64,000 nucleotides of DNA from Microbacterium sp. BH-3-3-3 (GTDB lineage: Bacteria; Actinomycetota; Actinomycetes; Actinomycetales; Microbacteriaceae), in the NCBI RefSeq assembly GCF_001792815.1, contig NZ_CP017674.1:1798001-1862000 (forward strand), written 5' to 3'. The translations under genes and the position numbers were made by a program. Of this stretch, positions 14,884-23,613 are shown piece after piece. Below the pieces are notes generated by a model. It had not been told where the DNA came from. It was given only the letters and a program-made list of their open reading frames with translations, and made no database searches. Every line of letters starts with the position of its first letter. Within the stretch, counting starts at the first letter, position 1.

Positions 14884-15275
14884 CACAGCACTCGCTTTCG
14901 CTGGGGGGCGGAGGCGCCCGAGATGGTCAGGTCGACGCGCGAGACCTCGCGGCCGAACAGGCGGGTCAGACGCGACCGCAGCTCACTCTGGGCGACGCGG
15001 GCGGCTTCCAGCACGGGGGTGGCGGCGCGCACGGCCTCGGTGTCGTCGAGGCGCGGCACGGGGAAGGCCGAGGTCACGCGGACCACGGCCGTGTCGCGGG
15101 ACGAGACGATCTCGACGCGGACGTTCTTGGCATCCACGCCGATGATGTCGGCGGCGGCCCGCTCCGCGGTCTTCTGCAGCACGCGGTCCGAGATGGCGAC
15201 GCGGCCCGCGGGGAGGCCGGGGCCGGCAACCGAGCTGCGGTTGCCGACCCCGGGAGAAGCGGTGACGGTGGTCAC
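14883..15275 (-). CDS. Small Asp23/Gls24-like protein
   Basis: The 130-residue soluble protein (ISDRVLQKTAERAAADIIGV, VEIVSSRDTAVVRVTSAFPV, SRLTRLFGREVSRVDLTISG) follows the beta-alpha plan of Asp23-family domains, though more diverged than the two others. It starts at GTG overlapping the DUF2273 stop by 4 nt. It lies in the middle of the cluster and is likely a minor component of the same membrane-associated assembly. Confidence 0.7.
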   Translation of the reverse strand: MTTVTASPGVGNRSSVAGPGLPAGRVAISDRVLQKTAERAAADIIGVDAKNVRVEIVSSRDTAVVRVTSAFPVPRLDDTEAVRAATPVLEAARVAQSELRSRLTRLFGREVSRVDLTISGASAPQRKRVL

Positions 15276-15460
15276 GATGTGCTCCGACCCTTGAAGGCGT
15301 TGACGATGTTGCCGAAGTCGATCTCACCCGCCGTGATGCGGGCGACGACGATTCCGATCGCCATGAACAGGGCGACGAGGATGAATCCCCAGAAGCCGAA
15401 GATCAGGGCGCTGAGGGCCAGGACGAGCCCGACCAGGGCGCCCTTCGTCGTGGCGCTCAC
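15272..15460 (-). CDS. DUF2273 small membrane protein
   Basis: The 62-residue protein has two closely spaced transmembrane segments (about 6-24 and 27-43) and the ending ITAGEIDFGNIVNAFKGR. DUF2273 proteins are regularly encoded beside asp23 in Gram-positive bacteria. Both gene ends overlap neighbours by 4 nt, so it is translated as part of the operon. Confidence 0.82.
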   Translation of the reverse strand: MSATTKGALVGLVLALSALIFGFWGFILVALFMAIGIVVARITAGEIDFGNIVNAFKGRSTS

Positions 15461-15939
15461 TGGACGCGCTTTTCGTTGCTGTCGTCGTCGTTGTTGTCGT
15501 CGCCCGGGATGTGGACGTCGTTCACGTCGACGTTGACCTCGACGACCTCGAGGCCGACGAGACGGTTGATGGCACCGGCGACGCGGCCGCGGACCTGGTC
15601 GGCGACTTCCTGGATGGGGGCGCCATACTCGACGACGATGGTGATGTCGGCGGCGGCCTGGGTCTCGCCGACCTCGACCTTGACGCCCTGCGTCAGGTCG
15701 GTGGCGTTGATCGCGTCACGGATGGCACCCAGCGCGCGGGCTCCGCCGCCGCCGAGCGCGTACACACCGGCGACCTCGCGGGCAGCGATCCCGGCGACCT
15801 TGGCGACGACGCCCTCGGCGATCGTGGTCTTGCCCTCGGTGTGGGCGTCCTGTCCGCGGGCGCTCAGCGGGCGGTTCACGCGCGACGCCGTCTGGGGGAC
15901 GTTCTGCGCGGCGGGGGTGGTGGGGGCGTTCTCAGCCAT
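15457..15939 (-). CDS. Asp23/Gls24 family envelope stress protein, first gene of the cluster
   Basis: The 160-residue protein has the canonical domain: GKTTIAEGVVAKVAGIAARE, GVYALGGGGARALG, VKVEVGETQAAADITIVVEY and VGLEVVEVNVDVNDVHI. Asp23/Gls24 proteins are abundant cytoplasmic, membrane-associated proteins linked to alkaline and envelope stress. The ATG used is five codons after another in-frame ATG and follows GAAAGG at good distance. The acidic Asn/Asp-rich C-terminus is low complexity. It leads a six-gene minus-strand operon in which every junction overlaps or is under 20 nt. Confidence 0.9.
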   Translation of the reverse strand: MAENAPTTPAAQNVPQTASRVNRPLSARGQDAHTEGKTTIAEGVVAKVAGIAAREVAGVYALGGGGARALGAIRDAINATDLTQGVKVEVGETQAAADITIVVEYGAPIQEVADQVRGRVAGAINRLVGLEVVEVNVDVNDVHIPGDDNNDDDSNEKRVQ

Positions 15940-15954
15940 GTCCGTGCCTTTCAA

Positions 15955-16229
15955 CAGTCGTGACCCGGTCGTTCCGGGGTGGGCGCTTTGGCCTACATGG
16001 ATAAGACGTACCGGGTGCAGGAATCGTCACGTCGGGATTGAAAAAAACTCCGAGATCTGTATTCGCATGAATGCGAACGGACGCCTTCCGTGTGATTCCG
16101 CGGGTGGATGCGCTCCCACGACGCGCCCCGCGTCGGCGGCCCCGGACGCCCGACGAAGCGGATCCCCGTAGTCCCCGCCCCCGGATCCCCCCTCCCCGCC
16201 CCTCCCGATCCGGTCGGCGCCGCCGGGCG
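15955..16229. promoter_or_regulatory. Divergent region between the Asp23 cluster and fdhD, with a 7-bp inverted repeat
   Basis: TTCGCAT and ATGCGAA (16062-16077) form a perfect inverted repeat with a 2-nt spacer, about 120 bp upstream of the asp23 ATG. An A7 run lies at 16040-16046. The promoter of the Asp23 operon should lie here, but I cannot place a convincing -35/-10 pair. Confidence 0.4.
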
Positions 16230-16235
16230 TACGCT
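16230..16235 (+). promoter_or_regulatory. -10 box of the fdhD leader transcript
   Basis: TACGCT ends 6 nt before the ATG of a 10-codon ORF. It is identical in sequence to the moeA leader -10 box. Confidence 0.5.
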
Positions 16236-16241
16236 CGATCC

Positions 16242-16274
16242 ATGAACCCCCTCCGTGCGTTCCTCCGGTCCTGA
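16242..16274 (+). CDS. Putative leaderless 10-residue leader peptide in front of fdhD
   Basis: The ORF encodes [10 protein letters not shown] and stops one base before the fdhD GTG. Its ATG lies 6 nt after TACGCT, the leaderless spacing. fdhD has no ribosome site of its own at the GTG, so reinitiation after the leader is plausible. The parallel with moeA in spacing, -10 sequence, peptide length and downstream GTG start is notable. Confidence 0.5.
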   Translation: MNPLRAFLRS

Positions 16275-16275
16275 C

Positions 16276-17154
16276 GTGGGCCGCCTCACCGCCTCCCGCC
16301 GCGTCACCCGCCTCACCCTCGACGGGGTCCGTCGCGAGCGACCGGATGCCATCGCCGTCGAGGAGCCGCTCGAGATCCGCGTCGCCGGGTCGCCGTTGGC
16401 CGTCACGATGCGCACCCCGGGTCATGACGTCGAACTGGCCGCCGGTTTTCTCGTGTCGGAGGGCGTGATCAGCCGCGGCGACGAGTTCGCCCGGGCGATC
16501 CACTGCGGCGGCCCCGGCACCGGCGGCGCCGACGGCAACACGTACAACGTGCTCGATCTCACGCTCGCACCGGGCGTCGCCCTCCCCTCGCCCGACATCG
16601 CCCGCTCGTTCTATACGACGAGCTCGTGCGGCGTCTGCGGCACGGCCTCCATCGAGGCGGTCGAGAAGGTGTCGTCCTACGACGTCTCATCCGACGGCAT
16701 CCGGGTGTCGGCGCACGATGTCGCGGCCTTCCCCGACCGCCTGCGCGAGCAGCAGAAGACGTTCGACAAGACCGGCGGGCTGCACGGCGCCGCCCTCTTC
16801 GACGTCGCGAGCGGCGCGATGCTCGTGGCCCGCGAAGACGTCGGTCGGCACAACGCCGTCGACAAGGTCGTCGGGTGGGCGCTGCTGAAAGACCGCCTGC
16901 CGCTGCGGGGGACGGTGCTGCAGGTCTCGGGCCGCGTGAGCTTCGAGCTGGTGCAGAAGGCCGTGATGGCCGGCATCCCGGTCCTGTCGGCGGTGTCGGC
17001 GCCCTCCTCTCTCGCCGTCGAGCTGGCCGAGCGCGCGGGGCTCACGCTGGCCGCGTTCGTTCGCGGTGGCAGCATGAACCTGTACACGCGGGCGGATCGC
17101 ATCCAGGCGCCGTCCACAACCCCCGCGACGGACGAGGTCACGAGCGTACGCTGA
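16276..17154 (+). CDS. fdhD: Formate dehydrogenase accessory sulfurtransferase FdhD
   Basis: The 292-residue protein has the FdhD signature [11 protein letters not shown] with Cys118 and Cys121, the [13 protein letters not shown] segment and [14 protein letters not shown]. FdhD passes sulfur from a cysteine desulfurase to the bis-MGD cofactor, forming the terminal sulfido ligand needed by formate dehydrogenases. GTG at 16276 gives the usual [12 protein letters not shown] opening; a GTG 21 nt upstream would add seven atypical residues. The FdhF/YdeP gene follows 64 nt downstream on the same strand and is the likely client. Confidence 0.93.
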   Translation: MGRLTASRRVTRLTLDGVRRERPDAIAVEEPLEIRVAGSPLAVTMRTPGHDVELAAGFLVSEGVISRGDEFARAIHCGGPGTGGADGNTYNVLDLTLAPGVALPSPDIARSFYTTSSCGVCGTASIEAVEKVSSYDVSSDGIRVSAHDVAAFPDRLREQQKTFDKTGGLHGAALFDVASGAMLVAREDVGRHNAVDKVVGWALLKDRLPLRGTVLQVSGRVSFELVQKAVMAGIPVLSAVSAPSSLAVELAERAGLTLAAFVRGGSMNLYTRADRIQAPSTTPATDEVTSVR

Positions 17155-17218
17155 CGAACGCGCACGGGGGTGGGAGTGGATGCCACCGCCCCGGCGATGA
17201 AGACTTCGGAGGGTGAAC

Positions 17219-19543
17219 ATGGGTGAGTCGTTCGGATTGATGGCCGAGAAGCCGCGACAGGGCGGGCTCGGGCCGGCGGTCACGACCGAGTGGTCGAGCA
17301 CCGGCGAGTACGGGCACCCGGCCGCCGGCTGGGGGGCCGCCCTCTCTGTGGGCAAAGTGCTGCTCGAGCAACGCCAGCCCGTCGCGGGGACGCGCGCGAT
17401 GTTCACGATGAACCACCCCAAGAGCGGGTTCGACTGCCCCGGCTGCGCGTGGCCCGACGACAAGGGCGTCGCCCTCGACATCTGCGAGAACGGCATCAAG
17501 CACGTCACGTGGGAGATGACGCACAAGCGCGTCGGCAAGGAGTTCTTCGCCGAGCACTCCGTGACGGAGCTGTCGCAGTGGACGGACTTCGACCTCGAAG
17601 ACGCCGGTCGCCTCGTCGGCCCCCTGGCCTACGACGCGGCATCCGATCACTACGTGCCGATCTCGTGGAACGACGCCTTCCGCATGATCGCGCAGCACCT
17701 CACCGCGCTCGACTCGCCCGACCAGGCGGCGTTCTACACCTCGGGGCGCCTGAGCAACGAGGCGTCGTTCCTGTACCAGCTGTTCGCGCGCGAGCTCGGC
17801 ACGAACAACCTCCCCGACTGCTCCAACATGTGCCACGAGGGCTCGGGCCGCGGCCTCACGGCCTCGCTCGCCACCCCGAAGGGCACCGCCGACCTCGAAG
17901 ACTGGGAGAGCTGCGACGCCCTCTTCGTGCTCGGCGTCAACGCCGCCTCGAACGCTCCGCGCATGCTCACGAGCCTCGCCGAGGCCGTCGACCGCGGCGC
18001 CCAGGTCGTGCACGTGAACCCGCTGCGCGAAGCGGCGGCGACCCGCACGATCGTGCCCCACGAGATCGTCGACATGGCGACGTTCCAGTCCACCCCCACC
18101 AGCACGATGAACCTGCAGGTGCGCCCCGGCGGCGACCTCGCCCTCATCCGCGGCATGGCCAAGGTCGTGTTCGAGGCGTCCGAGACCGACCCCACCGCGC
18201 TCGACCAGGCCTTCCTCGACGAGTACACGACGGGCCTCGACGCCTACCGCGCCCTGGTCGAGGCGACCGGCTGGGACGAGCTCGTCGAGCAGGCCGGTCT
18301 CACCGAGGCCGAGATCCGAGGAGCCGCCGACGTCTACCTGAGCGCGGAGCGCACGGTCATCAGCTGGTGCCTGGGCGTCAGCCAGCACCAGCACGGCGTC
18401 GACACGGTGCGCGAGATCGTCAACCTGCTGCTGCTGCGCGGCAACGTCGGCCGCATCGGCACCGGCCCCTCGCCCGTGCGCGGTCACAGCAACGTGCAGG
18501 GCAACCGCACCTGCGGCATCAATCACAAGCCCACCGAGAAATGGCTCGCCAAGCTCGACGAGGTCTGCGGCATCGTCTCGCCCCGCGAGCCCGGCCTCGA
18601 CACCGTGCACACGGTCGCGGGCCTGCACCGCGGCGACGTCAAGGTGTTCGTCGGTATGGGCGGCAACTTCGTGCGGGCCGCCCCCGACACCGCCCTCACC
18701 GCCGAGGGGATGAGCCGGTGCGAGCTGACGGTGCACGTGAGCACCAAGCTCAACCGCAGCCACCTGACCCACGGCAAGGACGCGCTGATCCTCCCCTGCC
18801 TCGGCCGCACCGAACGCGACGTGCAAGAGGCGGGCCCCCAGTCGATCTCGACCGAGGATGCCATGAGCTCGGTCATGCTGTCGCTCGGCTCCCGCCGCCC
18901 GGCATCGTCGCACCTGCTCAGCGAGCCCGAGATCATCGCGCGCATGGCCCGCGCGACCATGCCCGAGTCGGCGACGCCGTGGGAGTGGTACGTCGGCGAC
19001 TACGACCGCATCCGCGACACCATGGCGAAGGTCCTGCCGGGCTTCGAGGGCTTCAACGAGCTCGTCCGCCAGCAGTACGGCTTCCGCATTCCGCAGCCCG
19101 CTCGCGAGCGCGACTTCCAGACCCCGTCGGGCAAGGCGGAGTTCTCGGATGCCGAGCTGCCCGACGTCATCCCCGAAGAGGCCGACGTGCTGGTGCTGCA
19201 GACCATGCGCTCGCACGATCAGTGGAACACCACGATCTACTCGGCCGACGACCGGTACCGCGGCGTCCGCAACATCCGCGAGCTGGTGTTCATGCACCGT
19301 CGCGACATGAAGGAGCGCGGCATCGCCGAGGGCGACCTGGTCGACATCGTCGCCACCTCGCGCGACGGGTCGGTCCGCAGCGTCACGGCGTTCCGAGCGC
19401 TCGAGTACGACACCCCGCGCGGCAGCGCCGCCGGCTACTTCCCCGAGCTGAACGTGCTGCTCGGTCCCGACGACTACAGCCGCCAGAGCGACCAGCCGCT
19501 GATGAAGGACATCCGGGTGCGGATCGCGAAAACCGCGTCCTGA
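17219..19543 (+). CDS. FdhF/YdeP family molybdopterin oxidoreductase
   Basis: The 774-residue protein belongs to the bis-MGD DMSO-reductase superfamily. An N-terminal FDCPGCAWPD motif gives Cys73-x2-Cys76; the classical four-Cys 4Fe-4S motif at the very N-terminus is absent, as in YdeP/CbbBc-type proteins. Further family segments are SNMCHEGSGRGL, LRGNVGRIGTGPSPVRGHSNVQG and the C-terminal molydopterin dinucleotide-binding domain (about 640-770). No Tat signal is visible, so it is cytoplasmic. YdeP-type enzymes are poorly characterised (acid resistance in E. coli; formate-dehydrogenase-like activity suggested). The ATG is chosen because GGAGGG lies 5 nt upstream; a GTG at 17213 overlaps that site. 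FdhD and MobA/MoeA in the window supply its cofactor. Confidence 0.9.
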   Translation: MGESFGLMAEKPRQGGLGPAVTTEWSSTGEYGHPAAGWGAALSVGKVLLEQRQPVAGTRAMFTMNHPKSGFDCPGCAWPDDKGVALDICENGIKHVTWEMTHKRVGKEFFAEHSVTELSQWTDFDLEDAGRLVGPLAYDAASDHYVPISWNDAFRMIAQHLTALDSPDQAAFYTSGRLSNEASFLYQLFARELGTNNLPDCSNMCHEGSGRGLTASLATPKGTADLEDWESCDALFVLGVNAASNAPRMLTSLAEAVDRGAQVVHVNPLREAAATRTIVPHEIVDMATFQSTPTSTMNLQVRPGGDLALIRGMAKVVFEASETDPTALDQAFLDEYTTGLDAYRALVEATGWDELVEQAGLTEAEIRGAADVYLSAERTVISWCLGVSQHQHGVDTVREIVNLLLLRGNVGRIGTGPSPVRGHSNVQGNRTCGINHKPTEKWLAKLDEVCGIVSPREPGLDTVHTVAGLHRGDVKVFVGMGGNFVRAAPDTALTAEGMSRCELTVHVSTKLNRSHLTHGKDALILPCLGRTERDVQEAGPQSISTEDAMSSVMLSLGSRRPASSHLLSEPEIIARMARATMPESATPWEWYVGDYDRIRDTMAKVLPGFEGFNELVRQQYGFRIPQPARERDFQTPSGKAEFSDAELPDVIPEEADVLVLQTMRSHDQWNTTIYSADDRYRGVRNIRELVFMHRRDMKERGIAEGDLVDIVATSRDGSVRSVTAFRALEYDTPRGSAAGYFPELNVLLGPDDYSRQSDQPLMKDIRVRIAKTAS

Positions 19544-19548
19544 CCGCC

Positions 19549-19575
19549 GGGCCCGCCGGGTACGACGGCGGGCCC
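19549..19575. terminator. Hairpin between convergent fdhF and glycerate kinase genes
   Basis: GGGCCCGCCG pairs perfectly with CGGCGGGCCC across a 7-nt loop, 6 nt after the fdhF stop. No T-run follows. Confidence 0.6.
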
Positions 19576-19630
19576 CCTCCCCGACACCCGGGTCGGTGCC
19601 GCGTTCCGCCCGCCATCCGCTCCAGGGCGG

Positions 19631-20623
19631 TCAGCGATCGAGCCGCGACAGGGCCTCCGCGGTCGCCGCGCGGAGGGCGACGACCGGGTCGCGCCAGGCC
19701 AGGTCCGCCCCCACGATCCGGGTCATCGAGAAGACGTGGGGGCCGTCGACTCCCGGGGCCACGTTCCCGGCGATCAGGGCCGAAGGCACGCCGTGCCCTG
19801 CGGCGAGCGCGAGCACGTGACCCGGCCCCTTGCCCTCGAGGGTGGTCGCGTCGAACGCGCCCTCCCCCGTCAGCACGAGGTCGGCTCCGGCGATCGCCGC
19901 GTCGAGCCCCCGCGCGGCGGCGACGAAGGCGGCGCCGTCGACGAGCTCCGCCCCGGCGGCGAACAGTGCGCCCGACAGACCCCCGGCCGCGCCCGTCCGC
20001 GCCACCCCGTCGAGCGAGCGACCGAACCGTGCGGTCCACTCCGCGGCATCCGTCGCGAGTCGAGCCGTAAGGCGCTCGACCATCGCCGGGTCGGCCCCCT
20101 TCTGCGGGCCGAACACGCGCGCGGCATCGCCGAACGCGGCGGTGACGTCGGTCAGCACGATGACTCCGGGCGGGAAGGGGACGCGAGCGCCCAGCGCGTC
20201 GAGCGCCCCGCGCCCGCCGTCGGTCATCGCCGATCCGCCCATTCCCACGACGATCCGCGTCGCCCCGGCGTCGAGGGCGAGAGCCAGCAACTCGCCGACG
20301 CCGCGGCTCGTCGCGCCCCACGGGTCGTTGCCCTGCGCCCCCCCGGCGAGGACGAGCCCGGATGCCGCGGCCGACTCGATCACGGCACTGTCACCGTCGA
20401 GACGCCAGGCGGCGGCGACCGGAAGACCGAGCGGCCCCGTGACGGTGTCGCGACGGGTCGGCCCGCCGAGGGCGTCGAGCGTGCCGTCACCGCCGTCCGC
20501 CATGGGGAGGACGACGATCTCGGCCTCGGCCCACCGCTCGCGGACCGCCGAGGCCATGGCATCCGCCGCCTCCTGGGCGGTGAGCGTGCCCTTGAACTTG
20601 TCGGGGGCGATCACGACGCGCAT
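19631..20623 (-). CDS. glxK: Glycerate kinase (GlxK family)
   Basis: The 330-residue protein opens with MRVVIAPDKFKGTLTAQEAA and continues with PMADGGDGTLDAL, VGMGGSAMTDGGRGAL and DLVLTGEGAFDATTLEGKGP, the motifs of the GlxK-type glycerate kinases. The enzyme phosphorylates glycerate (2-phosphoglycerate product in this family) for entry into glycolysis. The ATG has CGAAGGTG upstream. A TAGGGT -10 box at 20653-20658 on the minus strand would give a leader of about 25-30 nt. It is monocistronic and convergent with fdhF. Confidence 0.93.
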   Translation of the reverse strand: MRVVIAPDKFKGTLTAQEAADAMASAVRERWAEAEIVVLPMADGGDGTLDALGGPTRRDTVTGPLGLPVAAAWRLDGDSAVIESAAASGLVLAGGAQGNDPWGATSRGVGELLALALDAGATRIVVGMGGSAMTDGGRGALDALGARVPFPPGVIVLTDVTAAFGDAARVFGPQKGADPAMVERLTARLATDAAEWTARFGRSLDGVARTGAAGGLSGALFAAGAELVDGAAFVAAARGLDAAIAGADLVLTGEGAFDATTLEGKGPGHVLALAAGHGVPSALIAGNVAPGVDGPHVFSMTRIVGADLAWRDPVVALRAATAEALSRLDR

Positions 20624-20695
20624 GGGCACCTTCGGTCGGGGCGGGTGTCTGCACCCTACCGCCGGGCATCGCGCGGCCGGGCGGCCGCCGCACGC

Positions 20696-20776
20696 CCTCA
20701 GCGATCCGCGCACCCTCAGCCCGGATGCCACGAGCCCCCGCCCGCACGAAACCTCAGCGATTCGCGCACCCTCGGC
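20696..20776. repeat. 25-bp direct repeat, 56 bp apart, between glxK and purL
   Basis: Bases 20696-20720 and 20752-20776 agree at 23 of 25 positions, with core CCTCAGCGATCCGCGCACCC. The shared CCTCAG core recalls the palindromic elements elsewhere in the window. Function unknown. The remaining gap (20624-20927) holds the purL and glxK promoters. Confidence 0.55.
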
Positions 20777-20882
20777 CGATCGAGCCCGAATCGAACCGAC
20801 GTTGTGAGAATCACCGACCTTGCGCCCGAACGCCCCGAGCGGGCCGCCCGCCGACGGCCCCGGCGATGTCCGACCACCCAAC

Positions 20883-20888
20883 TAGACT
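20883..20888 (+). promoter_or_regulatory. Candidate purL -10 box
   Basis: TAGACT lies 39 nt before the purL GTG, leaving a short leader with TGGAG as ribosome site. I see no convincing -35 or riboswitch. Confidence 0.4.
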
Positions 20889-20927
20889 GACTCCGTCCGG
20901 CCCCTGCGATTTCTGGAGCTCAGCCGC

Positions 20928-23270
20928 GTGACCACTTCACCCGAATCCGCCGCCCGTACGGCACTCGCCGACACCGTCGAGAACGCCATCTCGACGCCCG
21001 AGAAAGAGCAGCCCTACGGTGCCCTCGGTCTCAAGAGCGACGAGTACGCCCGAATCCGCGAGATCCTGGGCCGCCGCCCCACCAGCGGTGAGCTGGCGAT
21101 GTACTCGGTCATGTGGAGCGAGCACTGCTCCTACAAGTCCAGCAAGATCTACCTGCGCCAGTTCGGCCAGAAGGTCAGCGACGAGATGAAGACCCGCCTC
21201 ATGGTGGGCATGGGCCAGAACGCTGGCGTCGTCGACGTCGGCGACGGCTGGGCGGTCACCTTCAAGGTCGAGTCGCACAACCACCCCAGCTACATCGAGC
21301 CGTTCCAGGGCGCGGCCACCGGCGTCGGCGGCATCGTGCGCGACATCATCTCGATGGGCGCGCGCCCCGTCGCGATCATGGATCAGCTGCGCTTCGGCGC
21401 CATCGACCACCCCGACACCCCGCGCGTGGTGCACGGCGTCACCAGCGGCATCTCGTTCTACGGAAACTGCCTGGGCCTGCCGAACATCGGCGGCGAGACC
21501 GTCTTCGACGCCGTCTACCAGGGCAACCCGCTGGTCAACGCCCTCGCGGTGGGCGTCATGCGCCACGAAGACATCAAGCTCGCCAACGCGACCGGGGTGG
21601 GCAACAAGGTCGTGCTGTTCGGCGCCCGCACGGGCGGCGACGGTATCGGCGGCGCCAGCATCCTGGCATCCGACACCTTCGCCGACGGCGGCCCCACCAA
21701 GCGCCCCGCGGTGCAGGTGGGCGACCCGTTCGCCGAGAAGGTGCTCATCGAGTGCTGCCTCGAGCTGTACAAAGACGACCTCGTCGAGGCCATCCAAGAC
21801 CTCGGGGCCGCCGGCATCTCGTGCGCCACGAGCGAGCTCGCCGCCAACGGCGACAGCGGCATGAAGGTCGAGCTCTCCAAGGTGCTGCTGCGCGACCCCT
21901 CGCTCACGCCCGAAGAGATCCTCATGTCGGAGTCGCAGGAGCGCATGATGGCGATCGTCGCGCCCGAGAAGCTCGACGCGTTCCTCGCCGTCGTCGGCAA
22001 GTGGGACGTCGAGACCAGCGTGCTCGGCGAGGTCACCGGAGACGGTCGCCTCGTCATCGACTGGTACGGCGAGCGCATCGTCGACGTCGACCCCTCGACC
22101 GTCGCGGTCGACGGCCCCGTGTACGAGCGTCCCGTCGCGTACCCCACGTGGATCGACGCGCTGAACGACGACACGGCGACGACCCTCGCGCGGGCGACGG
22201 ATGCCGAGACCCTCCGCCAGCAGTTCACCACCCTGGTCGCGAGCCCCAACCTCGCCGACACCTCGTGGATCACGAACCAGTACGACTACTACGTGCTCGG
22301 CAACACGGCCCTGAGCTTCCCCGACGACGCCGGCATGATCCGCGTCGACGAAGAGACCGGCCTCGGCTTCGCGATCGCGACCGACTGCAACGGCCGCTAC
22401 AACCAGCTCGACCCGTACGAGGGCGCCAAGCTCGCCCTCGCCGAGGCCTATCGCAACGTCGCGGTCACGGGCGCCGTGCCCACCGCCGTCACCGACTGCC
22501 TCAACTTCGGCAGCCCCGAGAACCCCGAGGTCATGTGGCAGTTCAGCCGGGCCGTCGAGGGTCTGAGCGACGGATGCCTCGAGCTCGGCATCCCGGTCAC
22601 GGGCGGCAACGTATCGTTCTACAACCAGACCGGTGACCAGCCGATCCACCCGACCCCCGTCGTGGGCGTCCTGGGCATCATCGACGACGTCGCGGCTCGC
22701 ATTCCCAGCGGCTGGCAGGATGCCGGTGAGAACCTCTACCTGCTCGGCACCACCGCCGACGAGCTCGACGGTTCGCAGTGGGCCGGCACGATCCACGACC
22801 ACCTCGGCGGCCGCCCGCCCCGGGTCGACCTGGCGCAGGAGCGCAAGCTCGCCGAGCTGCTCAAGGCCGCCGGTTCGCAGTCGCTCGTGTCGAGCGCGCA
22901 CGACCTGTCGTCGGGCGGGCTCGCGCAGACCCTCGCCGAGGGCGTCATGCGCTTCGGCGTGGGTGCGCGCGTCTGGCTCACCGAGCTCATGGAGCGCGAC
23001 GGCGTCGATGCCACGGCGGCCCTGTTCAGCGAGTCGACCGGCCGCGTCCTGGTCAGCGTCCCCCGCGAAGAAGACGTCAAGTTCCGAGGCCTGTGCAACG
23101 GCCGCGGCTACCCGGTGCTGCGCATCGGTGTGACCGACGTCGAGCCCGGCACGGTGGCATCCCTCGAGATCCAGGACGTCTTCACCGTCACGGTTCCGGA
23201 GCTGCGCCGCCTGTCGAACGAGACCCTGCCCGCCGTCTTCGGTCCCACCGTCGCGGAGCCCGTGGCCTGA
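20928..23270 (+). CDS. purL: Phosphoribosylformylglycinamidine synthase subunit PurL
   Basis: The 780-residue protein is the small-type PurL, with [51 protein letters not shown] and [10 protein letters not shown] in the first AIRS-like half and a second half with [18 protein letters not shown]. It performs the ATP- and glutamine-dependent FGAR to FGAM step of purine synthesis together with PurQ and PurS, which are not in the window. GTG start with TGGAG 9-10 nt upstream. Fourth step of the pathway; essential in prototrophic growth. Confidence 0.96.
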   Translation: MTTSPESAARTALADTVENAISTPEKEQPYGALGLKSDEYARIREILGRRPTSGELAMYSVMWSEHCSYKSSKIYLRQFGQKVSDEMKTRLMVGMGQNAGVVDVGDGWAVTFKVESHNHPSYIEPFQGAATGVGGIVRDIISMGARPVAIMDQLRFGAIDHPDTPRVVHGVTSGISFYGNCLGLPNIGGETVFDAVYQGNPLVNALAVGVMRHEDIKLANATGVGNKVVLFGARTGGDGIGGASILASDTFADGGPTKRPAVQVGDPFAEKVLIECCLELYKDDLVEAIQDLGAAGISCATSELAANGDSGMKVELSKVLLRDPSLTPEEILMSESQERMMAIVAPEKLDAFLAVVGKWDVETSVLGEVTGDGRLVIDWYGERIVDVDPSTVAVDGPVYERPVAYPTWIDALNDDTATTLARATDAETLRQQFTTLVASPNLADTSWITNQYDYYVLGNTALSFPDDAGMIRVDEETGLGFAIATDCNGRYNQLDPYEGAKLALAEAYRNVAVTGAVPTAVTDCLNFGSPENPEVMWQFSRAVEGLSDGCLELGIPVTGGNVSFYNQTGDQPIHPTPVVGVLGIIDDVAARIPSGWQDAGENLYLLGTTADELDGSQWAGTIHDHLGGRPPRVDLAQERKLAELLKAAGSQSLVSSAHDLSSGGLAQTLAEGVMRFGVGARVWLTELMERDGVDATAALFSESTGRVLVSVPREEDVKFRGLCNGRGYPVLRIGVTDVEPGTVASLEIQDVFTVTVPELRRLSNETLPAVFGPTVAEPVA

Positions 23271-23320
23271 GGGTTCGGGCCCTCGGCCCCGACACCCCGC
23301 CCGCCCAGAGGAGAAGTGCG

Positions 23321-23455
23321 ATGAGCGACGACGACGACATGACGGTGTTCAGCGACAAGCGCCAGCGGCGGGTGAAGCTCACCGCGTGGGTCGTGATCGG
23401 TGCGCTCATCCTCACCGGTGGCGGCGCGACCGTGCTGACGTTGATTCTGGGCTGA
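23321..23455 (+). CDS. 44-residue single-pass membrane protein
   Basis: The ORF follows an excellent AGAGGAGA ribosome site and is 50 nt downstream of purL. The peptide has a charged start (MSDDDDMTVFSDKRQRRVK) and one transmembrane helix (LTAWVVIGALILTGGGATVLTLIL). Positive residues before the helix predict a cytoplasmic N-terminus. Its function is unknown; position suggests co-transcription with purL. Confidence 0.75.
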   Translation: MSDDDDMTVFSDKRQRRVKLTAWVVIGALILTGGGATVLTLILG

Positions 23456-23613
23456 CTCGCGTCCCACGCGAGGGGCGTTCCCCGTCGCCGAGGGTGCGTC
23501 CCGGCGGAGCGCCCCCTCTCGCGTCGAACCGACTCGGGCGTCGGGGGTGCTTCCCCTGCGCGTTCCGGCCGAATGCCCGGCGTGATGTCAGACACCGCCC
23601 GTAGCATGGGGGT
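23456..23613. other. Spacer with imperfect long hairpin, then leaderless -10 box
   Basis: CGCGAGGGGCG near 23468 and the CGCCCCCTCTCGCG region near 23510 can pair imperfectly and may terminate the purL transcript. TAGCAT at 23602-23607 ends 6 nt before the next GTG and fits a leaderless promoter. Confidence 0.45.

Noticed and set aside
17138..19297. Minus-strand frame opposite the FdhF/YdeP gene
   Set aside because: Shadow of a conserved enzyme; no start context or homology.
20937..22901. Long minus-strand frame opposite purL
   Set aside because: purL motifs are continuous on the plus strand; the antisense frame has no recognisable domain and arises from GC3 bias.
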